NCBI GenBank assembly: GCA_038318565.1
Contig: JBBQCI010000010.1
Coordinates: 1 to 61,625, forward strand
DNA from: UBA11346 sp038318565
GTDB taxonomy: Bacteria; Planctomycetota; UBA11346
Length of the DNA stretch: 61,625 bases
Direction of reading: 5' to 3'
Positions 15,449-26,084 of the stretch are shown here, piece after piece. The notes under the pieces were generated by a model. That model had not been told where the DNA came from and did not search any database. It saw only the letters and a list, made by a program, of their open reading frames with translations. The translations under genes and the position numbers were made by a program. Position 1 is the first letter of the stretch. The number at the start of each line of letters is the position of its first letter.

Positions 15449-17488
15449 ATGATCCCAACCTGGCTGACCACCGCGATCCTGTTCGCGCCGCTCGCCGCCG
15501 CCGTGCTGACGCTGCTCGTCCCGCGAGCGAACCTCGCGCACGGCCTCGCCGCCACCATCATGGCTGGCTGCACCGCGCTGGCCGCGTGGCTGGCCATCCT
15601 GGTTGTGCCGCACGGCGTCACCTACCAGGGTCCGCACATCCCCTGGCTCGACCTCGGCGGATTCACCCTCGGGCTTGGCACCTTTGCCGATCCGATGGGA
15701 GCGATCATGGCCGTGATCGTTGCTCTGCTCGCCACCGTCGTGTTGATCTACAACAGCTGGTACATGAACGGCGACAAGCTGGCCGTCAGGTTCCCGTGGC
15801 AGTTCTGCCTCTTCGTCTTCGCCATGCTGATCGTCGTGCTGAGCGACAATCTGTTCATGACCTTCCTCGGTTGGGAACTGGTCGGGCTCGGCAGCTATCT
15901 GCTGATCGGCTTCTGGTTCGCCAAGCCGGCGGCGAGTGAGGATGCCGACTACCAGCGATTGAAGGGCGTCGGTGCGCGTGGCGTGCTTGAACACCGCCTG
16001 AGCCCGGCTCATGCCCAGCTCAAAGCGTTCGTGATGAACCGGGTCGGCGACGCTGGTTTCCTGATCGGCCTCGGCGCCTTTCTGGCTGCCGGTGTGGCTG
16101 GCGGATTTCGCGAACCGCTCGGCTGGAGCAACCTGACCCAGTTGTCGCTCGGCGGCTTGCCCGGCACGTTCCTCGGCCTGTCAGGCAACGAACTGCTGAC
16201 CATCGCCTGCCTCGGCGTGTTCTGCGGCGCAATCGGCAAAAGCGCGCAGTTCCCGCTGCACACCTGGCTGCCGGACGCGATGCAGGGCCCGACCACAGCC
16301 TCGTCGATCATCCATGCCGCCACCATGGTCGCAGCCGGCGTCTTCCTGATCGCACGCCTAGCCCCGGTGATGACTCCCGAGGCGCTCAGCGTGATCGGCT
16401 GGACCGGCGGCATCACCTGCCTGCTGGCTGCGTCGATCGCTTGCGTGCAATGGGATCTCAAGGCGGTGCTGGCCTATTCGACGGTATCCCAGCTCGGGTT
16501 GATGTTTGTCGCCTTGGGCGCTGGAGACGGGGCCGGTGGCACCACCGCTGGACTCTCCCACCTGTTCACCCACGCCTTGTTCAAATGCCTGCTCTTCCTG
16601 TGCGCCGGTGCGGTTATTCACGCCTGCGCCAATAGCCAGGACCTGCACCGGCTGGGCGGGCTGCGCAAACGCATGCCGATCACGGCCGTGTGCAGCGGCT
16701 TGGCCGTGCTGGCAATTATCGGTGCGCCGTTCTTCAGTGGCTTCTTTTCTAAGGACGCAGTGTTGGCCGCCGCGCTGCTGCACGCTGAAGATGTCGGAGG
16801 GGCCGCCTGGGGGCCATTCCTGCTCGCCTGCGCCGGCAGCCTGCTGACTGCCGGCTACATGGTACGGTGGTGGATCCGCATCTTCGCCGGTACCGAACGC
16901 GACCACACGCTGACCCACCATGCCCACGACCCGGCGTGGTACGCCAGCGCCGTGCTGCTCCTCCTCGCCCCATTCACCTGCGTGTTCCTGTGGAGCACGT
17001 GGCTGAGCGACGCCCTGGCCGCCCCGCACACCGAGGCGCACGCGCATGCCCACCACAATGCCATGCTGATCGCCAGCGGGCTGCTGGTGGTCGGCGCCGG
17101 ATTTGCCGCCGTGGTCTTCGCCTGGAAGAGCGAACTCGCCACAACCCTCGCACGAGCACTGAAACCGCTGCACGTTGGCGCCTCGGAACTGTGGGGCATC
17201 GATCGCCTGTACGACCTTGTCTTCGTGCGCGGCCTCGGCGCCGGCGTGGGCCGTCTGACCGCATTCCTCGACCTCGGCTCGCGCGATCGCTTGGCCAGCC
17301 TGGAAGGAGCCGCGCCTTACCGGCGTAGCGACTCGCTGTCGCTCGATGGACTGATCGACAGCATCGGCAGGCTCTGCGGTCGCATCGGTGAGTCCGGTGC
17401 TGCTTGGCATGATGGCCGGGTCGGAGCCTATCTGGCGATCGCAGCAATCCTGGGCGCGCTCGTTCTGCTGATGGGGGTGCTGTGGTGA
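15449..17488 (+). CDS. nuoL: Complex I subunit L (antiporter-like)
   Basis: Known role: the distal antiporter-like proton channel, whose long lateral helix ties the membrane arm together. Seen: 679 residues with many hydrophobic segments. N-S-W-Y-M, G-W-E-L-V-G-L-G-S-Y-L-L-I-G-F-W, F-P-L-H-T-W-L-P-D-A-M-Q-G-P-T and A-T-M-V-A-A-G-V are family hallmarks. The ATG at 15449 is chosen because the family starts here; the frame stays open further upstream but runs through the hairpin array and overlaps nuoK. The stop overlaps nuoM by 7 bases. Confidence 0.96.
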   Translation: MIPTWLTTAILFAPLAAAVLTLLVPRANLAHGLAATIMAGCTALAAWLAILVVPHGVTYQGPHIPWLDLGGFTLGLGTFADPMGAIMAVIVALLATVVLIYNSWYMNGDKLAVRFPWQFCLFVFAMLIVVLSDNLFMTFLGWELVGLGSYLLIGFWFAKPAASEDADYQRLKGVGARGVLEHRLSPAHAQLKAFVMNRVGDAGFLIGLGAFLAAGVAGGFREPLGWSNLTQLSLGGLPGTFLGLSGNELLTIACLGVFCGAIGKSAQFPLHTWLPDAMQGPTTASSIIHAATMVAAGVFLIARLAPVMTPEALSVIGWTGGITCLLAASIACVQWDLKAVLAYSTVSQLGLMFVALGAGDGAGGTTAGLSHLFTHALFKCLLFLCAGAVIHACANSQDLHRLGGLRKRMPITAVCSGLAVLAIIGAPFFSGFFSKDAVLAAALLHAEDVGGAAWGPFLLACAGSLLTAGYMVRWWIRIFAGTERDHTLTHHAHDPAWYASAVLLLLAPFTCVFLWSTWLSDALAAPHTEAHAHAHHNAMLIASGLLVVGAGFAAVVFAWKSELATTLARALKPLHVGASELWGIDRLYDLVFVRGLGAGVGRLTAFLDLGSRDRLASLEGAAPYRRSDSLSLDGLIDSIGRLCGRIGESGAAWHDGRVGAYLAIAAILGALVLLMGVLW

Positions 17489-18987
17489 TCGGCCCGCTGA
17501 CTTGGTCGGTGCTGGCACCGCTCGCCTTTGGCGCCCTCTGCTTGGCCAAAGACCGCAGTGCGCGCTGGTTCGCACTGCTCGGCTCGCTGGTGCCGTTGGC
17601 CGTGGGCCTGGCAGCACTGGGCGATTTCGCCCGCCATCCAGGTTCTGATTTTCGTTTGTTAGAAACGTTTCCCTGGTCGGTTGCACTCGGCGCTAGCTGG
17701 ACGGTTGGGGTCGACGGCATAAGTGCCGCCATGCTGGCGCTGTCCGGACTGGTCGTGGCGATTGCGACGATCAGCGGCTGGAACCAGCAGCGCAGCCCAC
17801 GTGCCTACCACGCCCTGACCATGCTGCTGCTGGCGGCCATGAACGGCGTCTTCGTCACCCTCGATCTGCTAGTCTTCTACGTCTGTTGGGAGGTCATGCT
17901 GGTGCCGATGCTGCTGCTGATCGGCCTGTGGGGTGGTGACCAGCGACGCTACGCGGCAATGAAGTTCTTCGTCTACACCTTGGCCGGCAGCGTGCTGATG
18001 CTGGCCATGCTGATCGCGATGTGGAATGCCTTGCCCGACGGCCAGCGCACTTTCGACCTGCGCGTGCTGACGACGCAGTGGAAGCTATGGGAGTCGACCG
18101 CGTTCCTCGGCATCCCGCTCGCCGCGTTCGGATTTCTCGCCGTGCTGCTTGCCGCCCTGGTCAAGGTGCCGGCTGTGCCGCTGCACACCTGGCTGCCGCA
18201 TGCCCATGTGCAGGCCCCGACGGCGATTTCGGTAATTCTTGCCGGCATCCTGCTGAAGCTGGGTGTCTATGCGCTGTACCGTCTGGCCTGGCCATTGTTC
18301 CCTGCCCAAGCGTTGCACTGGGGCTGGCTGATAGGCCTGATCGGCGTGATCGGCATCCTGTGGGGTGCCTGGGTCGCTTTGGGCCAGCGCGACCTCAAGC
18401 GGCTGGTAGCCTACAGCTCGGTCAGCCACATGGGATTCTGCCTGCTTGGCCTAGCCAGCCTGAGCGTGGCTGGTGCCACTGGCGGCATGGTCCAGGCCGT
18501 CACCCATGGCCTGTCGTCCTCGCTGCTATTCCTGCTGGTCGGCGTGATCTATGACCGCGCACACCACCGCAACGTCGATGGCTTTGGTGGACTTGCCGCA
18601 CCGATGCCGCGCTTCGCCTGGATCCTGCTGATCGCCTGCCTCGCCGGTGCCGGGCTGCCCGGCTTGGCTGGATTCCCCGGCGAGGTCATGGCTCTGTTCG
18701 GCAGTTTTACCGCCGGTGGGTACTTCCCGTGGTTCGCCGTCATCGCCACTCTGTCGGTGATCCTCTCTGCCGCCTACCTGCTGTGGATGCTCAAGCGTGT
18801 CGCCTACGGCCCTCTACTCCACCCTGAACACGCTGCCTTTCCCGATCTCGATGCGCGCGAGCTCGCCATGACCGTACCCCTGGTCGCACTCATCGTGCTG
18901 ATCGGCGTGTGGCCGGGACCGCTGGTTGATGCCCTGCGCCCTAGTTGCGAGGCCCTGCTGACCCACGTACGTGGAGCCATGCCATGA
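17482..18987 (+). CDS. nuoM: Complex I subunit M (antiporter-like)
   Basis: Known role: the middle antiporter-like proton channel. Seen: 501 residues. V-G-V-D-G-I-S-A-A-M-L-A-L-S, Y-V-C-W-E-V-M-L-V-P-M (with the key membrane Glu) and P-L-H-T-W-L-P-H-A-H-V-Q-A-P are present. A-Y-S-S-V-S-H-M-G-F also matches the family. It starts with GTG inside the nuoL stop region and overlaps nuoN by 4 bases. Confidence 0.96.
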   Translation: MVIGPLTWSVLAPLAFGALCLAKDRSARWFALLGSLVPLAVGLAALGDFARHPGSDFRLLETFPWSVALGASWTVGVDGISAAMLALSGLVVAIATISGWNQQRSPRAYHALTMLLLAAMNGVFVTLDLLVFYVCWEVMLVPMLLLIGLWGGDQRRYAAMKFFVYTLAGSVLMLAMLIAMWNALPDGQRTFDLRVLTTQWKLWESTAFLGIPLAAFGFLAVLLAALVKVPAVPLHTWLPHAHVQAPTAISVILAGILLKLGVYALYRLAWPLFPAQALHWGWLIGLIGVIGILWGAWVALGQRDLKRLVAYSSVSHMGFCLLGLASLSVAGATGGMVQAVTHGLSSSLLFLLVGVIYDRAHHRNVDGFGGLAAPMPRFAWILLIACLAGAGLPGLAGFPGEVMALFGSFTAGGYFPWFAVIATLSVILSAAYLLWMLKRVAYGPLLHPEHAAFPDLDARELAMTVPLVALIVLIGVWPGPLVDALRPSCEALLTHVRGAMP

Positions 18988-20426
18988 TGGATCCACTGCA
19001 GCTTCTGCTGCCCGAGGGCATCGTGGCTATCGGCGTCATCGCCGTGCTCGTTGCCGACATTCTGCTGCCCGCTGGCCGCAAGAACGGCGTCGGCATCATT
19101 GGCATATTCATTTGTGCCGCCGCCCTGATCGCCGCTGCGGTCAGCGGCCGTGGCGCGGTGCATCAGATGCTCTCGTTGGACGCCCTCTCCGTCCTTGCTC
19201 GTCCCGGCATTCTGCTTGCGACCATTCTCGTATTGATCGTCGGGCGTGGCGAGCAGCAGCGCGATGACGGACATCCGGCCTGGGTCGCCCTGATGCTGTC
19301 CCTGGCGCTGGGCGCACTCGTCACCGCCGCGGCCAGCAACATGGTCACGCTGTACTTGGGCCTGGAGGTCATGTCACTCGCTGGTTACGCCTTGGCAGGC
19401 TGGAAGGCGGGCGATCGCCAGAGCGCCGAAGCCGGCATGAAATACGTACTATTCGGTGCCGCCGCCTCCGGACTGATGCTCTTTGGCATGAGCCACATCT
19501 ATGGCCTGACCGGACACCTCGACTTCCGTGGCATCGGTCAGGTCCTGTCACAGGACATGCCCGTGGCGGTGCTCGCCGCGTTGATGTTGGCCAGCGTCGG
19601 CATCGCCTACAAGTTGGCGATCGTCCCATTCCACTTCTACGCCCCGGATGTCTATCAAGGCGCTCCGGCAACTGCCGTCGCTGCCCTGGGTACGGTGCCG
19701 AAGATCGCCGCCACCGCCGTGCTGGTGCGTGGCCTGCTGATGACCGTACCAAGCGATCTCGCTCCGCCTGCCTCTTTCGGCTGGGCCCTGTCGCTGGCCG
19801 CCATGGCCAGTTTGCTGGTCGCCGCCTTCACCGCCATAACTTCACGGAATGCCAAACGCATCGTCGCTTTCAGCGCGATTGGCCATGCCGGTACCATCAT
19901 CTTGGCCCTGGCGGCACTGCCTGGACCTGCGCCGATCGCAGCTGCCGCCTTTTACCTGGCGGCCTACACCGTGGCCAACATCGGCGCGCTGGTCTGTCTT
20001 TCGGTGTTCGAAAACGAACGCGGATCGGCGGATCTCAGCGCGCTGGCCGGAGCCATGCGCCAACGTCCGTGGCTGACCTCGGCGTTGTGCCTGTTTCTGT
20101 TCTCACTCGCCGGCGTGCCGCCGCTCGCTGGTTTTCTCGCCAAATGGGGCGTGCTCCGCGAGGCATTGCATGCCGGTGCCCAGCTGGGCCGGAGCCATCT
20201 GACGGTAGCTGCGTTGGTCCTCCTGGCCTCGACGGCGGTGTCGGCCTGGGCCTATCTGCTGGTCGTACGTGCAGCGGTCTTGCAGCCAGCCGCCAGTCAG
20301 CCGAACCCGCCACGACTTGCCCCCGGCACGGTGGCGGTCCTGGTCGTATGCGCTGCCGCGACGATCGGACTTGGGTTGTGGCTGGACGGATTCGCAGTTA
20401 TAGCCCGCTCTCTTGGCGGGCGCTGA
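18984..20426 (+). CDS. nuoN: Complex I subunit N (antiporter-like)
   Basis: Known role: the antiporter-like channel nearest the NuoAHJK core. Seen: 480 residues. L-Y-L-G-L-E-V-M-S-L-A-G-Y-A-L-A-G is followed by F-H-F-Y-A-P-D-V-Y-Q-G-A-P, the NuoN signature. The C-terminal part has G-V-P-P-L-A-G-F. The ATG at 18984 is favoured because GGAG lies 8 bases upstream and it forms an ATGA overlap with the nuoM stop; ATG at 18987 is the alternative. It is the last gene of the operon. A GCCCGC/GCGGGC hairpin overlaps its end. Confidence 0.96.
   Translation: MMDPLQLLLPEGIVAIGVIAVLVADILLPAGRKNGVGIIGIFICAAALIAAAVSGRGAVHQMLSLDALSVLARPGILLATILVLIVGRGEQQRDDGHPAWVALMLSLALGALVTAAASNMVTLYLGLEVMSLAGYALAGWKAGDRQSAEAGMKYVLFGAAASGLMLFGMSHIYGLTGHLDFRGIGQVLSQDMPVAVLAALMLASVGIAYKLAIVPFHFYAPDVYQGAPATAVAALGTVPKIAATAVLVRGLLMTVPSDLAPPASFGWALSLAAMASLLVAAFTAITSRNAKRIVAFSAIGHAGTIILALAALPGPAPIAAAAFYLAAYTVANIGALVCLSVFENERGSADLSALAGAMRQRPWLTSALCLFLFSLAGVPPLAGFLAKWGVLREALHAGAQLGRSHLTVAALVLLASTAVSAWAYLLVVRAAVLQPAASQPNPPRLAPGTVAVLVVCAAATIGLGLWLDGFAVIARSLGGR
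20403..20421 (+). terminator. Possible hairpin at the end of the nuo operon
   Basis: GCCCGC-N7-GCGGGC overlaps the last codons of nuoN and is followed by a mixed sequence with only a short pyrimidine run (TATTTCTCT). It may act as a weak or factor-assisted stop for the 11-kb operon. The opposing small gene ends just beyond it. Confidence 0.3.
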
Positions 20427-20429
20427 GGA

Positions 20430-20657
20430 CTATTTCTCTGCCGCGTGCGCGATGCGACGCAGCATGTCGCGGACGTGCACTTCGATGGTCGCCAGCTTCT
20501 CGGCGTCGTATTCCTCGCTTTTGAGGACGTACTGGATCTCGACTAGCGACTCAGTCAGGAATAGCAGGATCTGATCCTCGCCCAGCTGCGCCTGGTGGTG
20601 ACGGGAGATGAGTTCGTTGACGGCATCGATCGGGCTGTGCATCGGGCGGCATTGCAT
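20430..20657 (-). CDS. Small acidic helical protein of unknown function
   Basis: About 75 residues if translation starts at the ATG at 20655-20657; the frame remains open further upstream to 20810. The C-terminal 65 residues (from S-P-I-D-A-V-N-E-L-I) are rich in Glu, Leu and Ile with regular helical spacing and end in A-H-A-A-E-K. No membrane segment, signal or metal motif is seen. No good ribosome site was found before the candidate starts, so the N-terminus is uncertain. It is convergent with nuoN. The upstream stretch 20690-20780 is much richer in AT than its surroundings and could hold promoters for this gene and for the plus-strand gene at 20882. I do not recognise the family. Confidence 0.45.
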   Translation of the reverse strand: MQCRPMHSPIDAVNELISRHHQAQLGEDQILLFLTESLVEIQYVLKSEEYDAEKLATIEVHVRDMLRRIAHAAEK

Positions 20658-20881
20658 CGTTTCGGGTGGACGTTTCAACGGCTTGATCGCGGAGCAGTAG
20701 TAGGTTGGAAGATCACATGAGAATATTGTGCAGAATTGATTGTAAGTTACGGTTTTAATTGACGTTGCATATATTGCATGATGTTCTTCGACAGCTGCCG
20801 GATCAAGCACCTTGGCTCCGTCCAGCTCATCCCAGTTGACCCAGACACCAGGGTCAGCAACACTATTAGAGGGAGTTCAGC

Positions 20882-21394
20882 ATGCGCTTTACGTTGCAAC
20901 ATCTGGTCATCGTCCTCATTGCTCTGACCATCGTCGGCACGGTCGGCTGGTTCGTGATGGACGAAGGGAACGGGGATGGTCCTAAGAAGCTCTGGTTCTA
21001 CGATATTAACAGCGGCGAATTGTTCGCTGGCGATGTAGCAGAACTGCCACCCATCACAGCGCCATCGGGCGATCTGAAAAATGCCGCCGCGGGCACTGCT
21101 GCAGGCGTACTGGCCAGTGTCATCAAGATCGAAGGACATGAAGAACGCACGATCGCCTTCCTCCAGCAGTATGCACCGGAGGCTAAGGAGATCATCCGCG
21201 TCAGCCGCGAGAACGTGAGTACTGGCCCTGCCAACTACGAGAAGATCATGGCTGGCACCCTGGTGGCGCTGCCGCCGGCCAAGCTAGGCGATGCCATCAA
21301 GTGGGTCGCGATGAGCAGTCCGGACGGCTATAAGATCACCATGGCGATGGAAACCCTCGCCGGTAGCAAGCCCTACAGTGCCGATCTGCCGTAA
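20882..21394 (+). CDS. Membrane-anchored protein of unknown function
   Basis: 170 residues. One hydrophobic segment, about residues 8-26 (L-V-I-V-L-I-A-L-T-I-V-G-T-V-G-W-F), follows a short basic N-terminus, so it is an N-terminal anchor or uncleaved signal. The rest, about 140 residues, is predicted to lie outside. It contains K-L-W-F-Y-D-I-N-S-G-E-L-F, a mid-region rich in Glu/Lys, and K-I-T-M-A-M-E-T. A GGGAG ribosome site lies 8 bases before the ATG. The ExbB-like gene follows after 92 bases on the same strand, so a shared role at the envelope is possible but unproven. Prepilin-like cleavage was considered, but there is no FTLIE motif. Family not recognised. Confidence 0.7.
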   Translation: MRFTLQHLVIVLIALTIVGTVGWFVMDEGNGDGPKKLWFYDINSGELFAGDVAELPPITAPSGDLKNAAAGTAAGVLASVIKIEGHEERTIAFLQQYAPEAKEIIRVSRENVSTGPANYEKIMAGTLVALPPAKLGDAIKWVAMSSPDGYKITMAMETLAGSKPYSADLP

Positions 21395-21486
21395 GACACG
21401 CCTCTGAACTGCACGGTACGATCCAGCTCCAGAAGTTGTCACAACACGGGCTTTGACCCGTTCCATGCAGTCACTAGGAGACATGC

Positions 21487-22272
<786 letters not shown>

Positions 22273-22275
22273 GTC

Positions 22276-22745
<470 letters not shown>

Positions 22746-22749
<4 letters not shown>

Positions 22750-25727
22750 GTGAACCCGCCCCGGTGCCCTTCCTGCAGACCAAACTTGGCCGTTTCGTCG
22801 CCATTTCGCTGATCGTCCACCTCGCCGCCGGCATGTCGTGGGGCGTCCCTGCCTACCTCAAGGCGCGTGAGGAGGCCCGGCTGATTGCCGAGGCCGAGGC
22901 CGCCAAGCAGGCCGCCGCGGCCAAGGCACGCGAAGCTGTCGAGGCCGAACGCCTGGCCAAGCTGGAGGCGATCAAGGAGCGCCTCGCCGAGCGCCTGCGC
23001 GCCGACCACGACCGCCTGGTCGGCTCGGACCTCCCCGAGCCCGACCGCAGCAAGTTGTTCCAGCAGGTACTCGCCCGGCTGGACAAGCCGATGACCGATC
23101 TGGCGCGCGCCCTGGCCGACGCCGGTGCCAGCGAGAACGACCTGAGGAACCTCGACGCCGAACTGCGTCGCGAGCAGGTCTTCGCCCTCGACCAGGCGCT
23201 CGACGAGCGCGGCGCCGAGCCGACCGCTGCCGCGTTCCGCGAGGAGGTCGCCAACCAGGTCGTACCGCAGCTGGCCAACGGGCTGAAGGACGACTTCGCC
23301 AAGCGCGCGGTCGGCGCCGCCACCAGCGCGCTCGACAAGGAGCGCAAGGCCGCCGCTGCCGAGGACGCCAAGCTGCGCCAGGAGTCCGCCGGAGCGCTCG
23401 CCGACGTGGCGAAGAAAGCCTCCGCCGCCAGCGAGGCCAGCGCCACCGCCGCTGCCGCCCTAGTCGCCCGCGAGGCCCCGCCTGCTGAGGGCGCCGTCAA
23501 GCCCGACGCCAAGTCGCGCGGCGAGGAGTCCAAGCGCCTGCGCGGCGAGCTCGACCGGCTGGCCAAGGAGGGTGAGAAGCTTGAGGCGCAGGTGCGCAAG
23601 GCCGCCGGAGCGGCAGCGCAGCTGTCCGAACCAGCGGGCGAGGCCGCCACCGCCGCGGCCGGCAAGGTCGCCGAGGCGCGCAGCGCCCTGGGCGAGGCGC
23701 GTGCCGCCGCCACCGCCGGCAAGGACATCGAGGCCGCCACCGCCGCGGTGAAGGCCAAGCAGGCCCTGGCCGAGGCAGCCGAATTGGCCACTCGCGCCGC
23801 CGGAGCCGCCGAGCAGGCCGCCAAGCGAGAGGCCGAGATCTCTGCCGCCGTTGCCGCCCGCGCTGGCGAGATGGCCGCGTCAGCCGAGAAGGCCTTCGTC
23901 GACACGTTCCGCAGCGAAGCCGCCCCGGCGGTCGCCGAACAGCTGAGCAAAGTCTTCGCGGCCCGACTGAAGGCCAGCGGCATCGACGCCAAGGACAAGG
24001 TCGCCGAGATGCGCAACGAACTGCAGAGCATGCTGGCACAGAAGGTGCCGGAGCTGGCCGGGTTGGCCGCCACCGCCAGCGCCGCACTCGCCCCAGCCGT
24101 GGCCGCCCCGGCCACCGCCGGTACCCCGGCCAAGCCGGCCGCCAGCGCCGCTACCAGCGCCAAGGCCAGCGAGGCCGCCAACAAGGTCGAAGCCGCCCTG
24201 GTCAAGGGCGCCGCCGAAGTCGGCGGGATGAAGCGCAGCGCCAAGGTCGCCGATGGCGACGCCGTCGCCGCCGCCGCCGCCGGCCAGGAGCTGAGCCTGC
24301 GCGAGCGCATCGAGTACCTCGCCAAGGGCGTCGCCGCGGGTCGCGCCGACATCGCCAGCGCTGGTGCCGTCGGCGAACTGTCGGCGCTGCGCGCCGAAGC
24401 CATGGCGCTGACCGCAAAGACGTCGGCGACCTCACTGCCCGGATTGCCCAACGCCTCCCCGCCTGGCCGAAACGGGCAGACCCCCACTCTCGCGGCCGAC
24501 GAGGAGGCCTGGAAGAAGGCCGGTGAGAAGACCGCCGGCCGCGACCTCACCGCCAGCAAGGGCGGGACGTGGCTGGCAGCCGGCAACCTCGGCCAAGCAA
24601 ACAGCGCCGAGGGGCGCGGCCCCAAGGAGGTCGTGCCGACCGCCGATCCGGCGGGCAAGGCCGCCGCATCCAGCCCGCAACCATGGGCCCCGACCTTCCA
24701 GACCATCCGCTTCGCCAGCGTGCCCTGCGTCGACAAGCCGCCAATGATCGATGGCGACGCCACCGACTGGGCCGCCATCCCCGAGCAGGAGCTGAAGCCC
24801 GAGGGCGGCGCCGGCCCTGACCGGCAGACGCTGAAGGTCAGCTGGGATCCGGGCGGCGTGAACGTGCTGGCGGTACTCGCATGGCCCGGCCACCAGGTGC
24901 ACAAGACCGGCGTCGGCGGCTTCTGGACCGGCGACTCGCTTGAGGTGTGGATAGACGGCATCAACAGCAAGGAGCTGGTCCGCGACGTGCGTGCCGGCCA
25001 GCAGTTCTGGGGCTGGCCCGCTGGCTGCGCCGATGATCCGTCGCTGGTCGCCGGCGAGTCGCGCAAGCCGCGTAACCAGGGCTACCAGCTCACCGCCTTC
25101 AAGGCCGATCAGCTGCCCACCGCCGGCCGCGTTGGCCCCGACGGCTGGACCATCGAGATGCGCATCCCGGCCGCTCTGATCACCAACGCCGACCTGACCC
25201 CAGGCCGCCTGCTTGGCTTCAACGCCTACCTCGGTACCGGCGGAGCCAGCCGCAACTACTACTGGGCCACCGGCAAGGGCGCCCTGACCTGGGAGCATCC
25301 CAACACCTGGGGCGACCTGCTGCTTGCCGGCAGCGACGGCACCGTCGAGGTGGTCGACGAGCAGGGCAAGCCGATCATGCGCGCCCTGGCCGTCGGCCAG
25401 CCGCTGCGCCTGGTGATCAAGGACCGCGACATGGACCTGCGGCCGAACGCCCGCGACCAGGTCCTGGTGACGGTGCGGACCAAGCGCGGCACCAGCCGCA
25501 CCGCCGTGCTCGACGAGACTGGCCCGTCCACCGGCGTGTTCACTGGCGCCCTCGGCACCGCCCTGGCGCTCGACGAGGATCCCGCCGGCGGCGCGCTCGG
25601 CGTCTACGAAGGTGAGCGCGCCGAAGTCGCCTACATCGACCAGGCCCGCGCCAACGGCGCGCGCAACGCCGAGATCCGCCTGCCCATCGCCTTCGGCTCA
25701 GCGGTGGCGCTGACCGCGAAGCGCTGA
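22746..25727 (+). CDS. Giant TolA-like stalk protein with C-terminal CBM9-like domain
   Basis: 993 residues. Seen: a short cytoplasmic N-terminus and one membrane helix (about residues 15-33). A very long Ala/Glu/Lys/Arg-rich, coiled-coil-like stretch runs from about 36 to 640 and resembles the TolA stalk. At about 655-860 a domain contains I-D-G-D-A-T-D-W, W-T-G-D-S-L-E-V-W-I-D and W-T-I-E-M-R-I-P-A-A. That is the pattern of family 9 carbohydrate-binding (CBM9-like/DOMON-like) domains. The last about 110 residues have D-E-T-G-P-S-T-G-V-F-T-G, a motif found in repeated beta domains of surface proteins. It overlaps the ExbD/TolR stop (ATGA). Inference: an energised envelope-spanning protein whose tip binds carbohydrate or cell-wall polymer. 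Family assignment of the C-terminal domains is from motif memory. Local GC content and Ala codon use are very high. Confidence 0.75.
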
Positions 25728-25733
25728 ACCGGC

Positions 25734-25763
25734 GGCGAAACCTGCAGCGAAACCAGTTTCGCC
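25734..25763 (+). terminator. Hairpin after the TolQ/TolR/TolA-like genes
   Basis: GGCGAAAC (25734-25741) and GTTTCGCC (25756-25763) are perfect 8-bp arms with a 14-base loop, 7 bases after the stop codon. No U-run follows (GCGATGATG). It is a possible factor-dependent terminator or RNA-stabilising hairpin. Confidence 0.4.
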
Positions 25764-25862
25764 CGCGATGATGAGGCCGTGCAACCCCGCCAGGCAGCCT
25801 TTTCGCTGATCGATCGGATACCTGCCCGGCGGCCAAAGCATCGGCAAGATGTAGTGACCACC

Positions 25863-26012
25863 ATGCCCCGCCGCCTCATCAGTGCCGTCTGTCTCTTCGC
25901 CCTGGTTTCCTGCGACAGCGAGCCGGTCGCCGAACCGGCGCGTCCGCCCCCAGCACCGGCTCCGGCGGCTGGCGTACCCTGTCCGAACAGCAGCGCACCG
26001 CTTGGCTGGTGA
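25863..26012 (+). CDS. Possible short lipoprotein, perhaps a broken gene
   Basis: 49 residues. The start M-P-R-R-L-I-S-A-V-C-L-F-A-L-V-S-C is a good lipoprotein signal peptide with lipobox L-V-S-C, followed by a Pro/Ala-rich linker. The frame then stops. In another forward frame the sequence right after the linker reads G-G-W-R-T-L-S-E-Q-Q-R-T-A-W-L-V and ends at about 26046. A single frameshift would give a lipoprotein of about 60 residues. No ribosome site is evident. The 357-base stretch 25728-26084 holds nothing else recognisable apart from the hairpin at its start. Confidence 0.35.
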   Translation: MPRRLISAVCLFALVSCDSEPVAEPARPPPAPAPAAGVPCPNSSAPLGW

Positions 26013-26084
26013 CCCGCGCGCAGGATGTGTTAGTTTGTGCGCGCTGAGGTAAACCTTGCCCAGTGGGGAGCGGCCGTTCAGACA

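Noticed and set aside
16358..17686. A 442-codon open frame on the minus strand
   Set aside because: It is antisense to nuoL/nuoM; Gln/Gly/Arg-rich, no family likeness.
21434..21444. GTTGTCACAAC as a Rex half-site or operator upstream of the TolQ-like gene
   Set aside because: It resembles the outer ends of a Rex site, but the 8-10 base centre is missing, so it does not fit the spacing.
22853..25066. A 737-codon open frame on the minus strand
   Set aside because: It mirrors the Ala/Glu/Lys repeats of the TolA-like protein as Ser/Ala/Arg-rich sequence; no domain or ribosome site.
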